The notes: generated by a model from the sequence alone, not told the origin. A DNA stretch of 6,023 nucleotides from Anaerolineae bacterium (GCA_021159845.1 JAGHDS010000174.1:1-6023), one strand, 5' to 3'; counted from the first letter of the stretch, positions 1 to 5,996 are shown. Program-made: numbers and translations.

Positions 1-701
1 ATGGTGTGGTGCGCGTGGCCCGGGTTCCTATCCTGATGTATCACCACATATCCGCACCGCCCCCAGGCGCGGACAAGTACCGCATCGATCTATCCGTGCC
101 CCCCGATCGGTTCGAATCACACCTGCAGCTCCTGAAGGAACAGGGGTATACGACCATCTCCCTGCGAGAACTCATATACCACCTGACGCGAGGAACGTCA
201 TTGCCCCCCAGGCCGATCGTTTTAACCTTCGACGATGGCTATCAGGATAACTACACCAACGCCTTTCCTCTCCTCAAAAAATATGGCTTCAAGGCGACTT
301 TCTTCCTCATCACGGATTTCATCACTGAGCAGCGACCGGGCTACATGACCTGGCAACAAATCAAGGAAATGGCGAACGCGGGCATGGAGATTGGCTCGCA
401 CAGCCGGAACCACCCGGACTTGAGCGGCAAGCCGGTGGATTACCTGGTCTGGCAGGCGCTGGGTTCCAAGGAAGCCATTGAGCACCACGTAGGTATTATC
501 CCCCGCTTCATCTCGTGGCCATCCGGGCGATACGATGACCAGGTCATCGCCGTGTTTCATTCCGCCCATTTCTGGGGTGGAGTGACCACTCACCAGGGGA
601 CGGTGCAGCGATCAGACCGGCCATTCGAGCTCCAACGCATTCGCGTGCGCGGCCGCTACACGGCCAAGGATCTGCTCGTCCTCCTGCGGTTAGACTGGTG
701 A
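1..701 (+). CDS. NodB-type polysaccharide deacetylase, 5' end outside the window
   Basis: This is a carbohydrate esterase family 4 (NodB homology) protein, expected to remove N-acetyl or O-acetyl groups from an envelope or extracellular polysaccharide with a divalent metal. Residue numbers count from the GTG at base 6. The domain opens with VPILMYHHIS (8-17), typical of PgaB-like members. TFDDG (74-78) supplies the presumed catalytic base Asp76 and metal ligand Asp77, and SHSRNHP (131-137) supplies metal ligands His132 and His136. WPSGRY (171-176) and LQRIRV (209-214) match the later NodB motifs, so the catalytic domain looks intact. The frame stays open to the left edge, and such proteins normally carry a signal peptide or membrane anchor before this point. 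The true start is therefore probably upstream, and the GTG at base 6 is only the first in-window candidate. The ATG at base 1 is in another frame that stops within a dozen codons. The gene ends 3 bases before rqcH. The fold is certain; the substrate is unknown. Confidence 0.9.
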   Translation, partial: GVVRVARVPILMYHHISAPPPGADKYRIDLSVPPDRFESHLQLLKEQGYTTISLRELIYHLTRGTSLPPRPIVLTFDDGYQDNYTNAFPLLKKYGFKATFFLITDFITEQRPGYMTWQQIKEMANAGMEIGSHSRNHPDLSGKPVDYLVWQALGSKEAIEHHVGIIPRFISWPSGRYDDQVIAVFHSAHFWGGVTTHQGTVQRSDRPFELQRIRVRGRYTAKDLLVLLRLDW

Positions 702-703
702 TC
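697..703 (+). promoter_or_regulatory. Possible extended-type ribosome binding site of rqcH, overlapping the upstream stop
   Basis: No GGAGG-like sequence lies at the usual distance before the rqcH ATG at 705. The only anti-Shine-Dalgarno complementarity is GGTGATC, which contains the TGA stop of the deacetylase gene and matches the distal part of the AGGAGGTGATC consensus. It lies immediately before the start. With the stop and start 3 bases apart, translational coupling by ribosomes finishing the deacetylase gene is the more likely way this start is reached. This is inference from sequence alone. Confidence 0.35.
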
Positions 704-704
704 A

Positions 705-2396
705 ATGGCCGCCTTTGACGCGTTGACCACAGCCTCCGTCGCCGACGAGCTGCAAGAGAAGCTCGCCGGCGGTCGAATTCAAGATGTTGTCCAACCCGAC
801 CCGCAAAGCATCGGGCTGGAAGTTTACGCCAGGCACACGCGACAATACGTCCTATTCTCCATCCATCCCCAGGAGGCACGCGTTCATCTGATCGACCAAC
901 GGCCGCGTCGCGGTGTCGAGGTCCCCTCGCCATTGCTACTGCTTCTACGGAAGTACGCCATCGGCGCCCGGATCGACTGCGTGACCCACCCGCCTTACGA
1001 GCGCATCCTCCGCGTTGGGATCGACCACCCGGAGCACGGCACCGGAGCATTGATCGCTGAGATCATGGGGCGGCGGAGTAACCTCATCCTGGTTGACGGA
1101 GTGGGGAACATTCGCGACTCCCTCAAACGTGTGGGGCCCGACGTCAACCGCGTGCGGGTCATACTGCCCGGCCAGCCCTACTATCCCCCGCCGCCGCAGG
1201 ATAAACTCCCGCCCGACCAAGTGACACCCCAATATCTTCAGGAGGCGTTCGCCAACCTGGGTCCACGCACGCCGCTGTGGCGAGCGCTGGTGCAGACAGT
1301 CGCTGGCATAAGCTCCCAGGCCGCGCGCGAGCTCGCCGTTCGCTCAGCAGGCGATCCGCAAGCTCCTGTCGTAGCCGCCGACGCGTACCGGCTAAAAGAG
1401 GAACTGGACGCGTTGTGGGAGCCACAACACACGGGCGTATGGGAGCCACACATCGCGCGGCAAGGCGACACCATCGTTGCTTACGCACCCTATCGGATTA
1501 CGCACTTAGGCCAGGCGACTCCTGTGGAGAGCATCAGCCAGGCGATTGTCATGTACCATGCTCAAGGACGCCACGTGGATGCTTACGCCGGGCTGCGGTC
1601 AAAGGTCGCGCGTGAGATCGCGGCCGCGCGCGAGCGCCTGGAACGACGCCAGAAGGCGCTACGTCGGCAATGGGTGGAGCCACAGGAAGTACAGCGGCTG
1701 CGGCAGTCGGGCGAGTGGCTCCTGGCACTCGCTCATCAGGTTCAACCCGGACAGGAGGAGCTCATCGTGGACACCGGGGAGGTGGAACCATTGCGAATCG
1801 CGCTGGATCCCCGCCGCTCGGCGGTGGAGAACGCTCAAGACTACTTCACCCGGTATCGCAAGGCGCAACGCGCGGCCGAGGAGATCCCGCGCCAGCTGGC
1901 CGAGGTGGAACGCGATCTCGCCTACCTGGACCAACTCGTACTGGAATTGGAAATGGCGAACAGCCAACCGGAAATCGCGGCCGTGCGCGAGGCGCTGGCC
2001 GCGGCCGGATATCTTCCAAAGAAGCCCCGACGCTCAGCGCCACCTCCCGGGCCGATCAAAGTAACGACAACGGATGGGTTTGCCATCCTGGTGGGGCGGA
2101 ATAGCCGTCAGAATGAGGAGATCACCTTTCGCATCGCCGCGCCGGATGACCTGTGGCTGCACGCTCGCGGCGTCCCAGGAGCGCACGTCATCATACGCGG
2201 CGGTGGGCGCTCCATACCGCCGTCGGTCATCCAGCGTGCAGCTGAGCTCGCGGCTTACTACTCGGCCGCGCGCGGCGAGCCAGAGGTACTTGTCTCTGTG
2301 GTGCCACGGCGGCGGGTGCGTCGGTTACCGGGTGGGCACCCTGGGCAAGTCACATACACGGGCGAGGAGACTGTACGCGTCCATCCTCGCCCGTGA
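705..2396 (+). CDS. rqcH: NFACT family ribosome quality-control protein RqcH (Rqc2/NEMF homologue)
   Basis: RqcH binds 50S subunits blocked by peptidyl-tRNA, recruits tRNA-Ala and drives template-free alanine tailing, which marks the stalled peptide for proteolysis. Older annotations call the family fibronectin-binding protein FbpA. The 563 aa agree with the roughly 570 aa of the Bacillus protein. The domains follow the family order. An NFACT-N domain (about 1-170) contains AEIMGRRSNLILVD (118-131). A helix-hairpin-helix region follows (about 175-290), then a middle domain with two charged helices likely to form the coiled coil (about 296-335 and 380-418), including LDPRRSAVENAQDYFTRY (367-384). 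The NFACT-R domain (about 450-563) has GRNSRQNEEITF (464-475) and DDLWLHARGVPGAHVIIR (481-498). Where the Bacillus protein has an Asp-Arg pair important for tRNA binding, this one has Glu99-Arg100. The gene follows the deacetylase gene by 3 bases and converges on the small gene at 2402-2671. Its partner RqcP is not in the window. Confidence 0.95.
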   Translation: MAAFDALTTASVADELQEKLAGGRIQDVVQPDPQSIGLEVYARHTRQYVLFSIHPQEARVHLIDQRPRRGVEVPSPLLLLLRKYAIGARIDCVTHPPYERILRVGIDHPEHGTGALIAEIMGRRSNLILVDGVGNIRDSLKRVGPDVNRVRVILPGQPYYPPPPQDKLPPDQVTPQYLQEAFANLGPRTPLWRALVQTVAGISSQAARELAVRSAGDPQAPVVAADAYRLKEELDALWEPQHTGVWEPHIARQGDTIVAYAPYRITHLGQATPVESISQAIVMYHAQGRHVDAYAGLRSKVAREIAAARERLERRQKALRRQWVEPQEVQRLRQSGEWLLALAHQVQPGQEELIVDTGEVEPLRIALDPRRSAVENAQDYFTRYRKAQRAAEEIPRQLAEVERDLAYLDQLVLELEMANSQPEIAAVREALAAAGYLPKKPRRSAPPPGPIKVTTTDGFAILVGRNSRQNEEITFRIAAPDDLWLHARGVPGAHVIIRGGGRSIPPSVIQRAAELAAYYSAARGEPEVLVSVVPRRRVRRLPGGHPGQVTYTGEETVRVHPRP

Positions 2397-2401
2397 TCCG
2401 A

Positions 2402-2671
2402 CTATTGGGCCTCGACCTCAGCCGGCTGCCGGCGACGCGATCGCCGGCTTGGAGTACGAGCTTCGGCGGGCTCCAGACGCTCGATCACTTCATCCAGCAG
2501 AGATCGAACGGCTAGCAGCGCTTCGCGCTGCGACGCCCGCACGTGCTCGCAGAACTCCTCCGGCATGAGTCGCGGCCGAACCTTCATCTCTTGCCTCACA
2601 CCACGGATGCCCTCAGATAGCCAGTTCTTCAGATCGAACTCAGCTTTTTCCCCTACTCTCTCCGCCATCAT
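2402..2671 (-). CDS. Small uncharacterised helical protein (89 aa)
   Basis: I do not recognise a named family. The protein starts at the ATG whose complement ends at base 2671, 6 bases after a strong GGGAGGTGAG ribosome binding site; a second ATG follows directly and could also serve. The protein is charged and has no signal peptide or membrane segment, so it is probably cytosolic. Residues 37-67 look like one long amphipathic helix containing the stretch REALLAVRSLLDEVIERLE, which could form a coiled coil. Residues 72-81 are a strongly basic patch (RTPSRRSRRR), followed by a polar tail. The gene lies 18 bases after the methyltransferase stop on the same strand, so the two are very likely one operon. 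Its own stop is only 5 bases from the rqcH stop on the other strand. The good ribosome binding site, the tight spacing and the fact that it fills the gap exactly make a real gene likely. Its function is unknown; partner binding or nucleic-acid contact through the basic patch is speculation. Confidence 0.72.
   Translation of the reverse strand: MMAERVGEKAEFDLKNWLSEGIRGVRQEMKVRPRLMPEEFCEHVRASQREALLAVRSLLDEVIERLEPAEARTPSRRSRRRQPAEVEAQ
2428..2448. repeat. Perfect GC-rich hairpin at the convergent gene ends
   Basis: GCCGGCGA and TCGCCGGC form a perfect 8-base-pair stem around a CGCGA loop. It lies 32 bases past the rqcH stop and inside the last codons of the minus-strand 89-aa gene. Both transcripts would carry it. 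No T-run follows it in either direction (TTGGAG on the plus strand, AGCCGG on the minus strand), so it is not a standard intrinsic terminator. It might still slow polymerase or protect the rqcH mRNA 3' end. It encodes part of the small protein's basic tail, so codon constraint alone could explain some of it. Confidence 0.45.
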
Positions 2672-2673
2672 AA

Positions 2674-2683
2674 CTCACCTCCC
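2674..2683 (-). promoter_or_regulatory. Strong ribosome binding site of the 89-aa gene
   Basis: On the minus strand the sequence reads GGGAGGTGAG, with eight consecutive bases (GGAGGTGA) complementary to the usual 16S 3' end. Six bases separate the GGGAGG core from the ATG at 2671-2669. It lies inside the 18-base gap after the methyltransferase stop codon. This site decides the start and is the best argument that the small gene is translated in its own right. Confidence 0.8.
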
Positions 2684-2689
2684 ACATCA

Positions 2690-3454
2690 TCACTTCGTGG
2701 GACGTCGTGCCAACGCGATGATCGATGTCCCTATAGGTAATCTCGTCCGCCGCAGGAGGGCCGCCTCCACACGCCCCACAGTCTCCAGGATCGCGTTCAA
2801 CAACGGCGGCACGGGCTCCATCTCCACCTGATAAGCATCGTCGTCAAAATGAGGCGACGCCAGGTGCGGCTGCTGTCCCATCCGCTGACGGATCAGGATC
2901 ATGAGCGCGGCCAGCGGGAACACGAAGAAATTGTTATAGCTCATGTAACGCACCTGATAGCCGGCCTCCTGGAGTCGGGCACGCAGCTCGCCCGCTGTGT
3001 AGCGGCGTTGATGCTTGTTCAACACATCGTTATAGCTCCACAGCCACATGAAGGCCGGCACGGTGACAATCAGATGGCCGCCCGGCCGGGTCACCCGAAA
3101 GCACTCCCGCAGGACTGCGGCGTCGTCCGGGCAATGCTCCACCGTATCCAACAGCGCGACCAGGTCAAACCTGGCGTCATCGAACGGTAGATCACAGGCA
3201 TCCCCCAGGCGAACGTCATAGCCACGTGCTCTGGCCACCTCAATGGGACGCGGGTTATTGTCCACGCCGATCACCCGGCCGTAATGGCTCAGGTGATGAA
3301 ACATATTGCCGGCTCCAGCGCCGACGTCCAAAACGTCCCGGTCTGCGCCCGGCCCCACATAGCGATCCAAGATTCCCAGCAGCGCTCGAGTACGACTCGC
3401 AAACCACCAATGCCGATCCTCTTCCAACTGCACCAACATGGGCGTTGAAGGCAT
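2690..3454 (-). CDS. Class I SAM-dependent methyltransferase
   Basis: This is a Rossmann-fold methyltransferase of the Methyltransf_11/23 (UbiE/Coq-like) group, transferring a methyl group from S-adenosylmethionine to an unknown acceptor. Motif I is VLDVGAGAGN (41-50), the acidic ribose-binding residue is Asp65 in VIGVDNN, motif II/III is FDLVALLDTVEHCPDD (96-111), and the post-motif is RPGGHLIVTVP (123-133). The N-terminal EEDRHWWFASRTRALL (11-26) and the later HQRRYTAGEL (148-157) recall a subgroup often found near glycosyltransferase and polysaccharide or lipid-glycan genes. Residues 175-189 (NFFVFPLAALMILIR) are hydrophobic enough to touch a membrane or bind a lipid-like acceptor. The start at 3454 is the first ATG after an in-frame stop at 3478-3476. 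Its ribosome binding site is poor, because a GAGAGG lies 15 bases away. An alternative ATG at residue 6 has none. The gene has its own promoter and leads a two-gene operon with the 89-aa protein. The fold is sure; the substrate is unknown. Confidence 0.9.
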   Translation of the reverse strand: MPSTPMLVQLEEDRHWWFASRTRALLGILDRYVGPGADRDVLDVGAGAGNMFHHLSHYGRVIGVDNNPRPIEVARARGYDVRLGDACDLPFDDARFDLVALLDTVEHCPDDAAVLRECFRVTRPGGHLIVTVPAFMWLWSYNDVLNKHQRRYTAGELRARLQEAGYQVRYMSYNNFFVFPLAALMILIRQRMGQQPHLASPHFDDDAYQVEMEPVPPLLNAILETVGRVEAALLRRTRLPIGTSIIALARRPTK

Positions 3455-3492
3455 ATCGTTGTCTTGTGTCCTCTCTCAGTGAATTCCACTCC

Positions 3493-3521
3493 ATTCTATC
3501 GCAGGTCATAGCAAATGCCAA
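3493..3521 (-). promoter_or_regulatory. Sigma-70-type promoter for the methyltransferase operon
   Basis: On the minus strand there is a -35 box TTGGCA (3521-3516, five of six consensus bases), a 17-base spacer, and a -10 box TAGAAT (3498-3493, five of six). The predicted transcript would begin near 3486, giving a leader of about 32 bases before the ATG at 3454. The spacing is optimal and the site lies upstream of the gene, facing the right way. No experiment supports it; it is a consensus match. Confidence 0.65.
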
Positions 3522-3565
3522 GCGCATCGTGATTGCTCACCGTTGAAGAGGATCTGGAGGATGGG

Positions 3566-3579
3566 GGCCGTCCGCGGCC
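3566..3579. repeat. Small GC-rich inverted repeat between the divergent promoters
   Basis: GGCCG and CGGCC flank a TCCG loop, a perfect 5-base-pair stem with a tetraloop. It lies between the two outward-facing promoters, about 45 bases upstream of the methyltransferase -35 box and 48 bases upstream of the malQ -10 box. No T-run follows it on either strand, so it is not an ordinary terminator. It could be a binding site for a shared regulator, or chance in GC-rich DNA. Confidence 0.3.
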
Positions 3580-3623
3580 AAAGCACTTAGATGAATATCC
3601 GGTAGATGCTCTGACTTATAGTG

Positions 3624-3632
3624 TGTTATAAT
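3624..3632 (+). promoter_or_regulatory. Extended -10 promoter for malQ
   Basis: The sequence TGTTATAAT is a perfect extended -10 element (TGN followed by consensus TATAAT at 3627-3632). The best -35 at a usable distance is poor (TAGATG at 3603-3608, three of six, 18-base spacer), as is common for extended -10 promoters. Transcription would begin near 3639, about 25 bases before the malQ ATG. A GTTAT/ATAAC inverted repeat (3625-3629 and 3637-3641) overlaps the -10 box and predicted start and could be an operator half-site pair, but it is short. Confidence 0.7.
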
Positions 3633-3650
3633 CCGCATAACCCCTCTCAT

Positions 3651-3657
3651 AGGAGGA
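3651..3657 (+). promoter_or_regulatory. Ribosome binding site of malQ
   Basis: AGGAGGA is a near-perfect Shine-Dalgarno sequence; its AGGAGG core ends 7 bases before the ATG at 3664. It fixes this ATG as the start and implies efficient translation. Confidence 0.85.
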
Positions 3658-3663
3658 CCTTGT

Positions 3664-5202
3664 ATGCGTTTTCCTCGCGCGTCCGGTATCTTGCTCCATC
3701 CGACCAGTCTTCCCGAGTCGCCTGGTATCGGCGATTTAGGCCCAACTGCCTACAGGTTCGTTGAGTTCTTGGCCTCGGCGGGCCAACGGTACTGGCAGGT
3801 GCTTCCACTTGGCCCGACTGGCTATGGGGATTCGCCTTATCAGTGTTTCTCCGCGTTCGCGGGAAATCCGCTTCTTGTAAGCCCAGAGCAACTGATCACA
3901 AATGGCCTCCTCCCCTCCGAGGCGTTACGCGATATCCCTGCTTTCCCCGATGCTCGAGTGGACTATGGCCGAGTGATCGCCTGGAAGATGCCCTTGCTGG
4001 AGCGCTCCTTCGCTTATTTCCAGGCGCACGGCAGCGGCGAGCAGAAAACTCGCTTCGAAGCGTTTTGTCAGACACAGGCCCATTGGCTGGACGATTTCTC
4101 CCTCTTCATGGCATTAAAGGCCCATTTCGGCGGCACCTGCTGGGACGCGTGGCCGGTAGCGATCCGTATGCATCAACCCTCGGCGGTGACGGAGTGGTCC
4201 AACCGTCTGATACGCACCATCCAGCTTCAACGGTACGTCCAGTGGTTGTTCTTCGAACAATGGCAGGGATTGCGTGAGTATGCCCATGCGCGAGGCGTGC
4301 GCATGATAGGCGATTTGCCCATCTTCGTGGCCTACGACAGCGCAGACGTGTGGGCAAACCCGGAGCTATTCTATCTTGATGCCCAGGGACATCCCACGGT
4401 CGTAGCCGGAGTACCGCCCGACTACTTCAGCCCAACCGGCCAGCTATGGGGTAATCCGCTCTATCGCTGGGATGTGATGGCTCAACGGGGGTATACCTGG
4501 TGGGTTGACCGTTTTCGCTCCATCTTCCAGGTGGTGGATGTCGTTCGGATTGATCACTTCCGCGGGTTTCAGGCGTATTGGGAGGTTCCTGCCGGTGAGG
4601 AAACGGCGGTCAACGGCCGCTGGGTAGATGGGCCTGGTAAAGCACTGTTTCTGGCCGTCCGCTCCGCGCTAGGGGATCTCCCTATCATAGCCGAGGACCT
4701 GGGGCTCATCACGCCGGAGGTAGAAGCGCTGCGAGACCATCTTGGATTTCCTGGGATGAGAGTTCTCCAATTCGCCTTCGGTGGACAGGCTGATCATCCT
4801 TATCTGCCCCACAATCACATTCCGCATTGCGTTGTCTATACGGGCACGCATGACAATGATACCACAGTTGGGTGGTACCATAGCGCACCGCCGGAGGTGC
4901 AAGACCATGTACGGCGTTATCTGGCCCGGGACGGCCGTGACATCGCGTGGGATTTCATTCGGGCGGCGATGTCCTCTGTGGCGGATACCGCTGTTGTCCC
5001 CATGCAGGACGTGCTCGCCCTGGGCTCCGAGGCGCGCATGAATACGCCTGGACAGGCGGCTAACAACTGGACGTGGCGGTTCCGCTGGGAGCAGCTGCAG
5101 CCGTGGGAGAGGGACAATTTGGCTGAGATGGCGTACCTCTATGGGCGTGTCTTGACGGTCGAAGATGATACCGATTCGTCAGACGGCGAGGCAAACGCGT
5201 GA
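3664..5202 (+). CDS. malQ: 4-alpha-glucanotransferase (amylomaltase, disproportionating enzyme), GH77
   Basis: MalQ moves alpha-1,4-glucan segments between maltooligosaccharides in the cytoplasm, lengthening short ones and releasing glucose during maltodextrin and glycogen use. The 512 aa fit the short bacterial/plastid amylomaltase type of about 500 aa. Substrate-site motifs PLGPTGYGDSPYQ (48-60) and AFAGNPL (64-70) are near the N-terminus. VVAGVPPDYFSPTGQLWGNP (246-265) is the flexible lid loop. RIDHFRGF (295-302) carries the expected nucleophile Asp297, IIAEDLG (341-347) the acid/base Glu344, and TGTHDNDT (393-400) the transition-state stabiliser Asp397; these correspond to Asp293, Glu340 and Asp395 of the Thermus enzyme. 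NTPGQAANNWTWR (460-472) closes the catalytic domain. The last 14 residues are an unusual acidic, Ser/Asp-rich tail. The gene has its own promoter and ribosome binding site and is followed 23 bases later by the SDR gene. Nothing suggests truncation or frameshift. Confidence 0.97.
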   Translation: MRFPRASGILLHPTSLPESPGIGDLGPTAYRFVEFLASAGQRYWQVLPLGPTGYGDSPYQCFSAFAGNPLLVSPEQLITNGLLPSEALRDIPAFPDARVDYGRVIAWKMPLLERSFAYFQAHGSGEQKTRFEAFCQTQAHWLDDFSLFMALKAHFGGTCWDAWPVAIRMHQPSAVTEWSNRLIRTIQLQRYVQWLFFEQWQGLREYAHARGVRMIGDLPIFVAYDSADVWANPELFYLDAQGHPTVVAGVPPDYFSPTGQLWGNPLYRWDVMAQRGYTWWVDRFRSIFQVVDVVRIDHFRGFQAYWEVPAGEETAVNGRWVDGPGKALFLAVRSALGDLPIIAEDLGLITPEVEALRDHLGFPGMRVLQFAFGGQADHPYLPHNHIPHCVVYTGTHDNDTTVGWYHSAPPEVQDHVRRYLARDGRDIAWDFIRAAMSSVADTAVVPMQDVLALGSEARMNTPGQAANNWTWRFRWEQLQPWERDNLAEMAYLYGRVLTVEDDTDSSDGEANA

Positions 5203-5214
5203 TATATGATTCAT

Positions 5215-5223
5215 GGAGGAGGA
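5215..5223 (+). promoter_or_regulatory. Ribosome binding site that sets the SDR start
   Basis: GGAGGAGGA lies just before the ATG at 5226; the GGAGGA at 5215-5220 leaves 5 bases to the start. It rules in the ATG at 5226 against the in-frame GTG at 5199, which overlaps the malQ stop (GTGA) and would add nine residues before the conserved SDR N-terminus. Confidence 0.8.
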
Positions 5224-5225
5224 CT

Positions 5226-5996
5226 ATGGGTATCTTGGATCGCTTCCGACTGGACGGTAAGACGGCGTTGGTGACCGGCGCCGGACGCGGGATCGGCCAG
5301 GGGTACGCACACGCGCTGGCTGAGGCTGGAGCAGATGTAGCCATCGTGGACATCGATGGGGATGCGGCGCGAAGGGTCGCTGAGGAGATCCGAGCGCTGG
5401 GCCGGCGTTCCCTGGCGATCATCGCCGACGTGACCAGGAAGGCTGATATACGACGCATGGTGGACACGATCATTCAGGAGTGGGGGAAGCTGGACATCGG
5501 CGTGAACAATGCTGGCATCGGCGGTTGGGCCAACGCGGAGGATATGCCGGAGGAGGAATGGGACCGCGTCATCAACGTGAATCTAAAGGGGGTGTTCCTG
5601 TGCGCTCAGGCGGAGGCACGGGTGATGATTCCCAGGCGGTCCGGGAAGATCATCAACACGGCGTCTATGTCGGGCACGATCGTGAATCGGCCACAGAATC
5701 AGGTAGCGTACAACGCGTCTAAGGCTGGGGTAATCCACCTGACTCGGAGCATGGCAGCTGAGTGGGCTAAGTATGGGATCTGTGTGAACTCCATTAGCCC
5801 GGGCTACACCTACACGCCGCTGGTCGAATCGCCGGAGGTGCGTGATATGATCCCACAGTGGCTGAAAGACATTCCTATGGGGCGCATGGCTCAGGTCAGC
5901 GATCTGCAGGGCGCTGTCGTCTATCTGGCATCGGAAGCATCGGACTACGTGACCGGGCATGATCTCGTCATAGATGGTGGGTATACAGTCTGGTGA
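5226..5996 (+). CDS. Short-chain dehydrogenase/reductase, probably acting on a sugar or polyol
   Basis: This is a classical SDR of 256 aa, the usual length, catalysing NAD(P)-dependent oxidation or reduction of a hydroxyl or carbonyl group in the cytoplasm. The cofactor loop is TGAGRGIG (17-24). Asp42 at the end of the second strand (VAIVDID) favours NAD(H) over NADP(H). NNAG is at 94-97. The catalytic set is Asn119, Ser147, Tyr162 and Lys166 (YNASK at 162-166). SPGYTYTPL (191-199) and the ending VIDGGYTVW are also typical. The segment around VNRPQNQVAYNASKAGVIHLT resembles sorbose reductase, arabinitol and mannitol dehydrogenase-like SDRs, but SDR substrates cannot be assigned with confidence from sequence. 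The position 23 bases after malQ, with no terminator or promoter between, suggests one carbohydrate operon. I chose the ATG at 5226 because of the adjacent GGAGGAGGA. The 27 bases after the stop hold no recognisable terminator before the window ends. Confidence 0.92.
   Translation: MGILDRFRLDGKTALVTGAGRGIGQGYAHALAEAGADVAIVDIDGDAARRVAEEIRALGRRSLAIIADVTRKADIRRMVDTIIQEWGKLDIGVNNAGIGGWANAEDMPEEEWDRVINVNLKGVFLCAQAEARVMIPRRSGKIINTASMSGTIVNRPQNQVAYNASKAGVIHLTRSMAAEWAKYGICVNSISPGYTYTPLVESPEVRDMIPQWLKDIPMGRMAQVSDLQGAVVYLASEASDYVTGHDLVIDGGYTVW

Noticed and set aside
544..1050. 168-codon open frame on the minus strand across the deacetylase/rqcH junction
   Set aside because: It lies opposite two well-supported genes, its product is Arg/Gly-rich low-complexity sequence typical of antisense GC-rich frames, and it has no recognisable domain.
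1546..2064. Plus-strand frames of 144-172 codons inside the middle of rqcH
   Set aside because: They are alternative frames of the coiled-coil region, with Arg/Trp/Ser-rich products and no start signals.
2437..2444. GCGATCGC, identical to the cyanobacterial HIP1 palindrome
   Set aside because: I found only one copy, and it falls within the hairpin at 2428-2448. HIP1 would recur many times in a cyanobacterial genome, so this does not indicate a cyanobacterium.
2074..2568. 164-codon plus-strand open frame running from rqcH into the small-gene region
   Set aside because: It is a frame-shifted shadow of the NFACT-R domain, has no ribosome binding site, and conflicts with the well-placed minus-strand gene at 2402-2671.
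3226..3546. Plus-strand open frame of 106 codons opposite the methyltransferase start and its promoter
   Set aside because: Most of it is antisense to the conserved methyltransferase N-terminus, and the product shows no motifs.
3611..3616. CTGACT as a -35 box for malQ
   Set aside because: It resembles TTGACA in four positions but lies only 10 bases from the TATAAT at 3627, too close to work with it, and no good -10 box lies 17 bases downstream.
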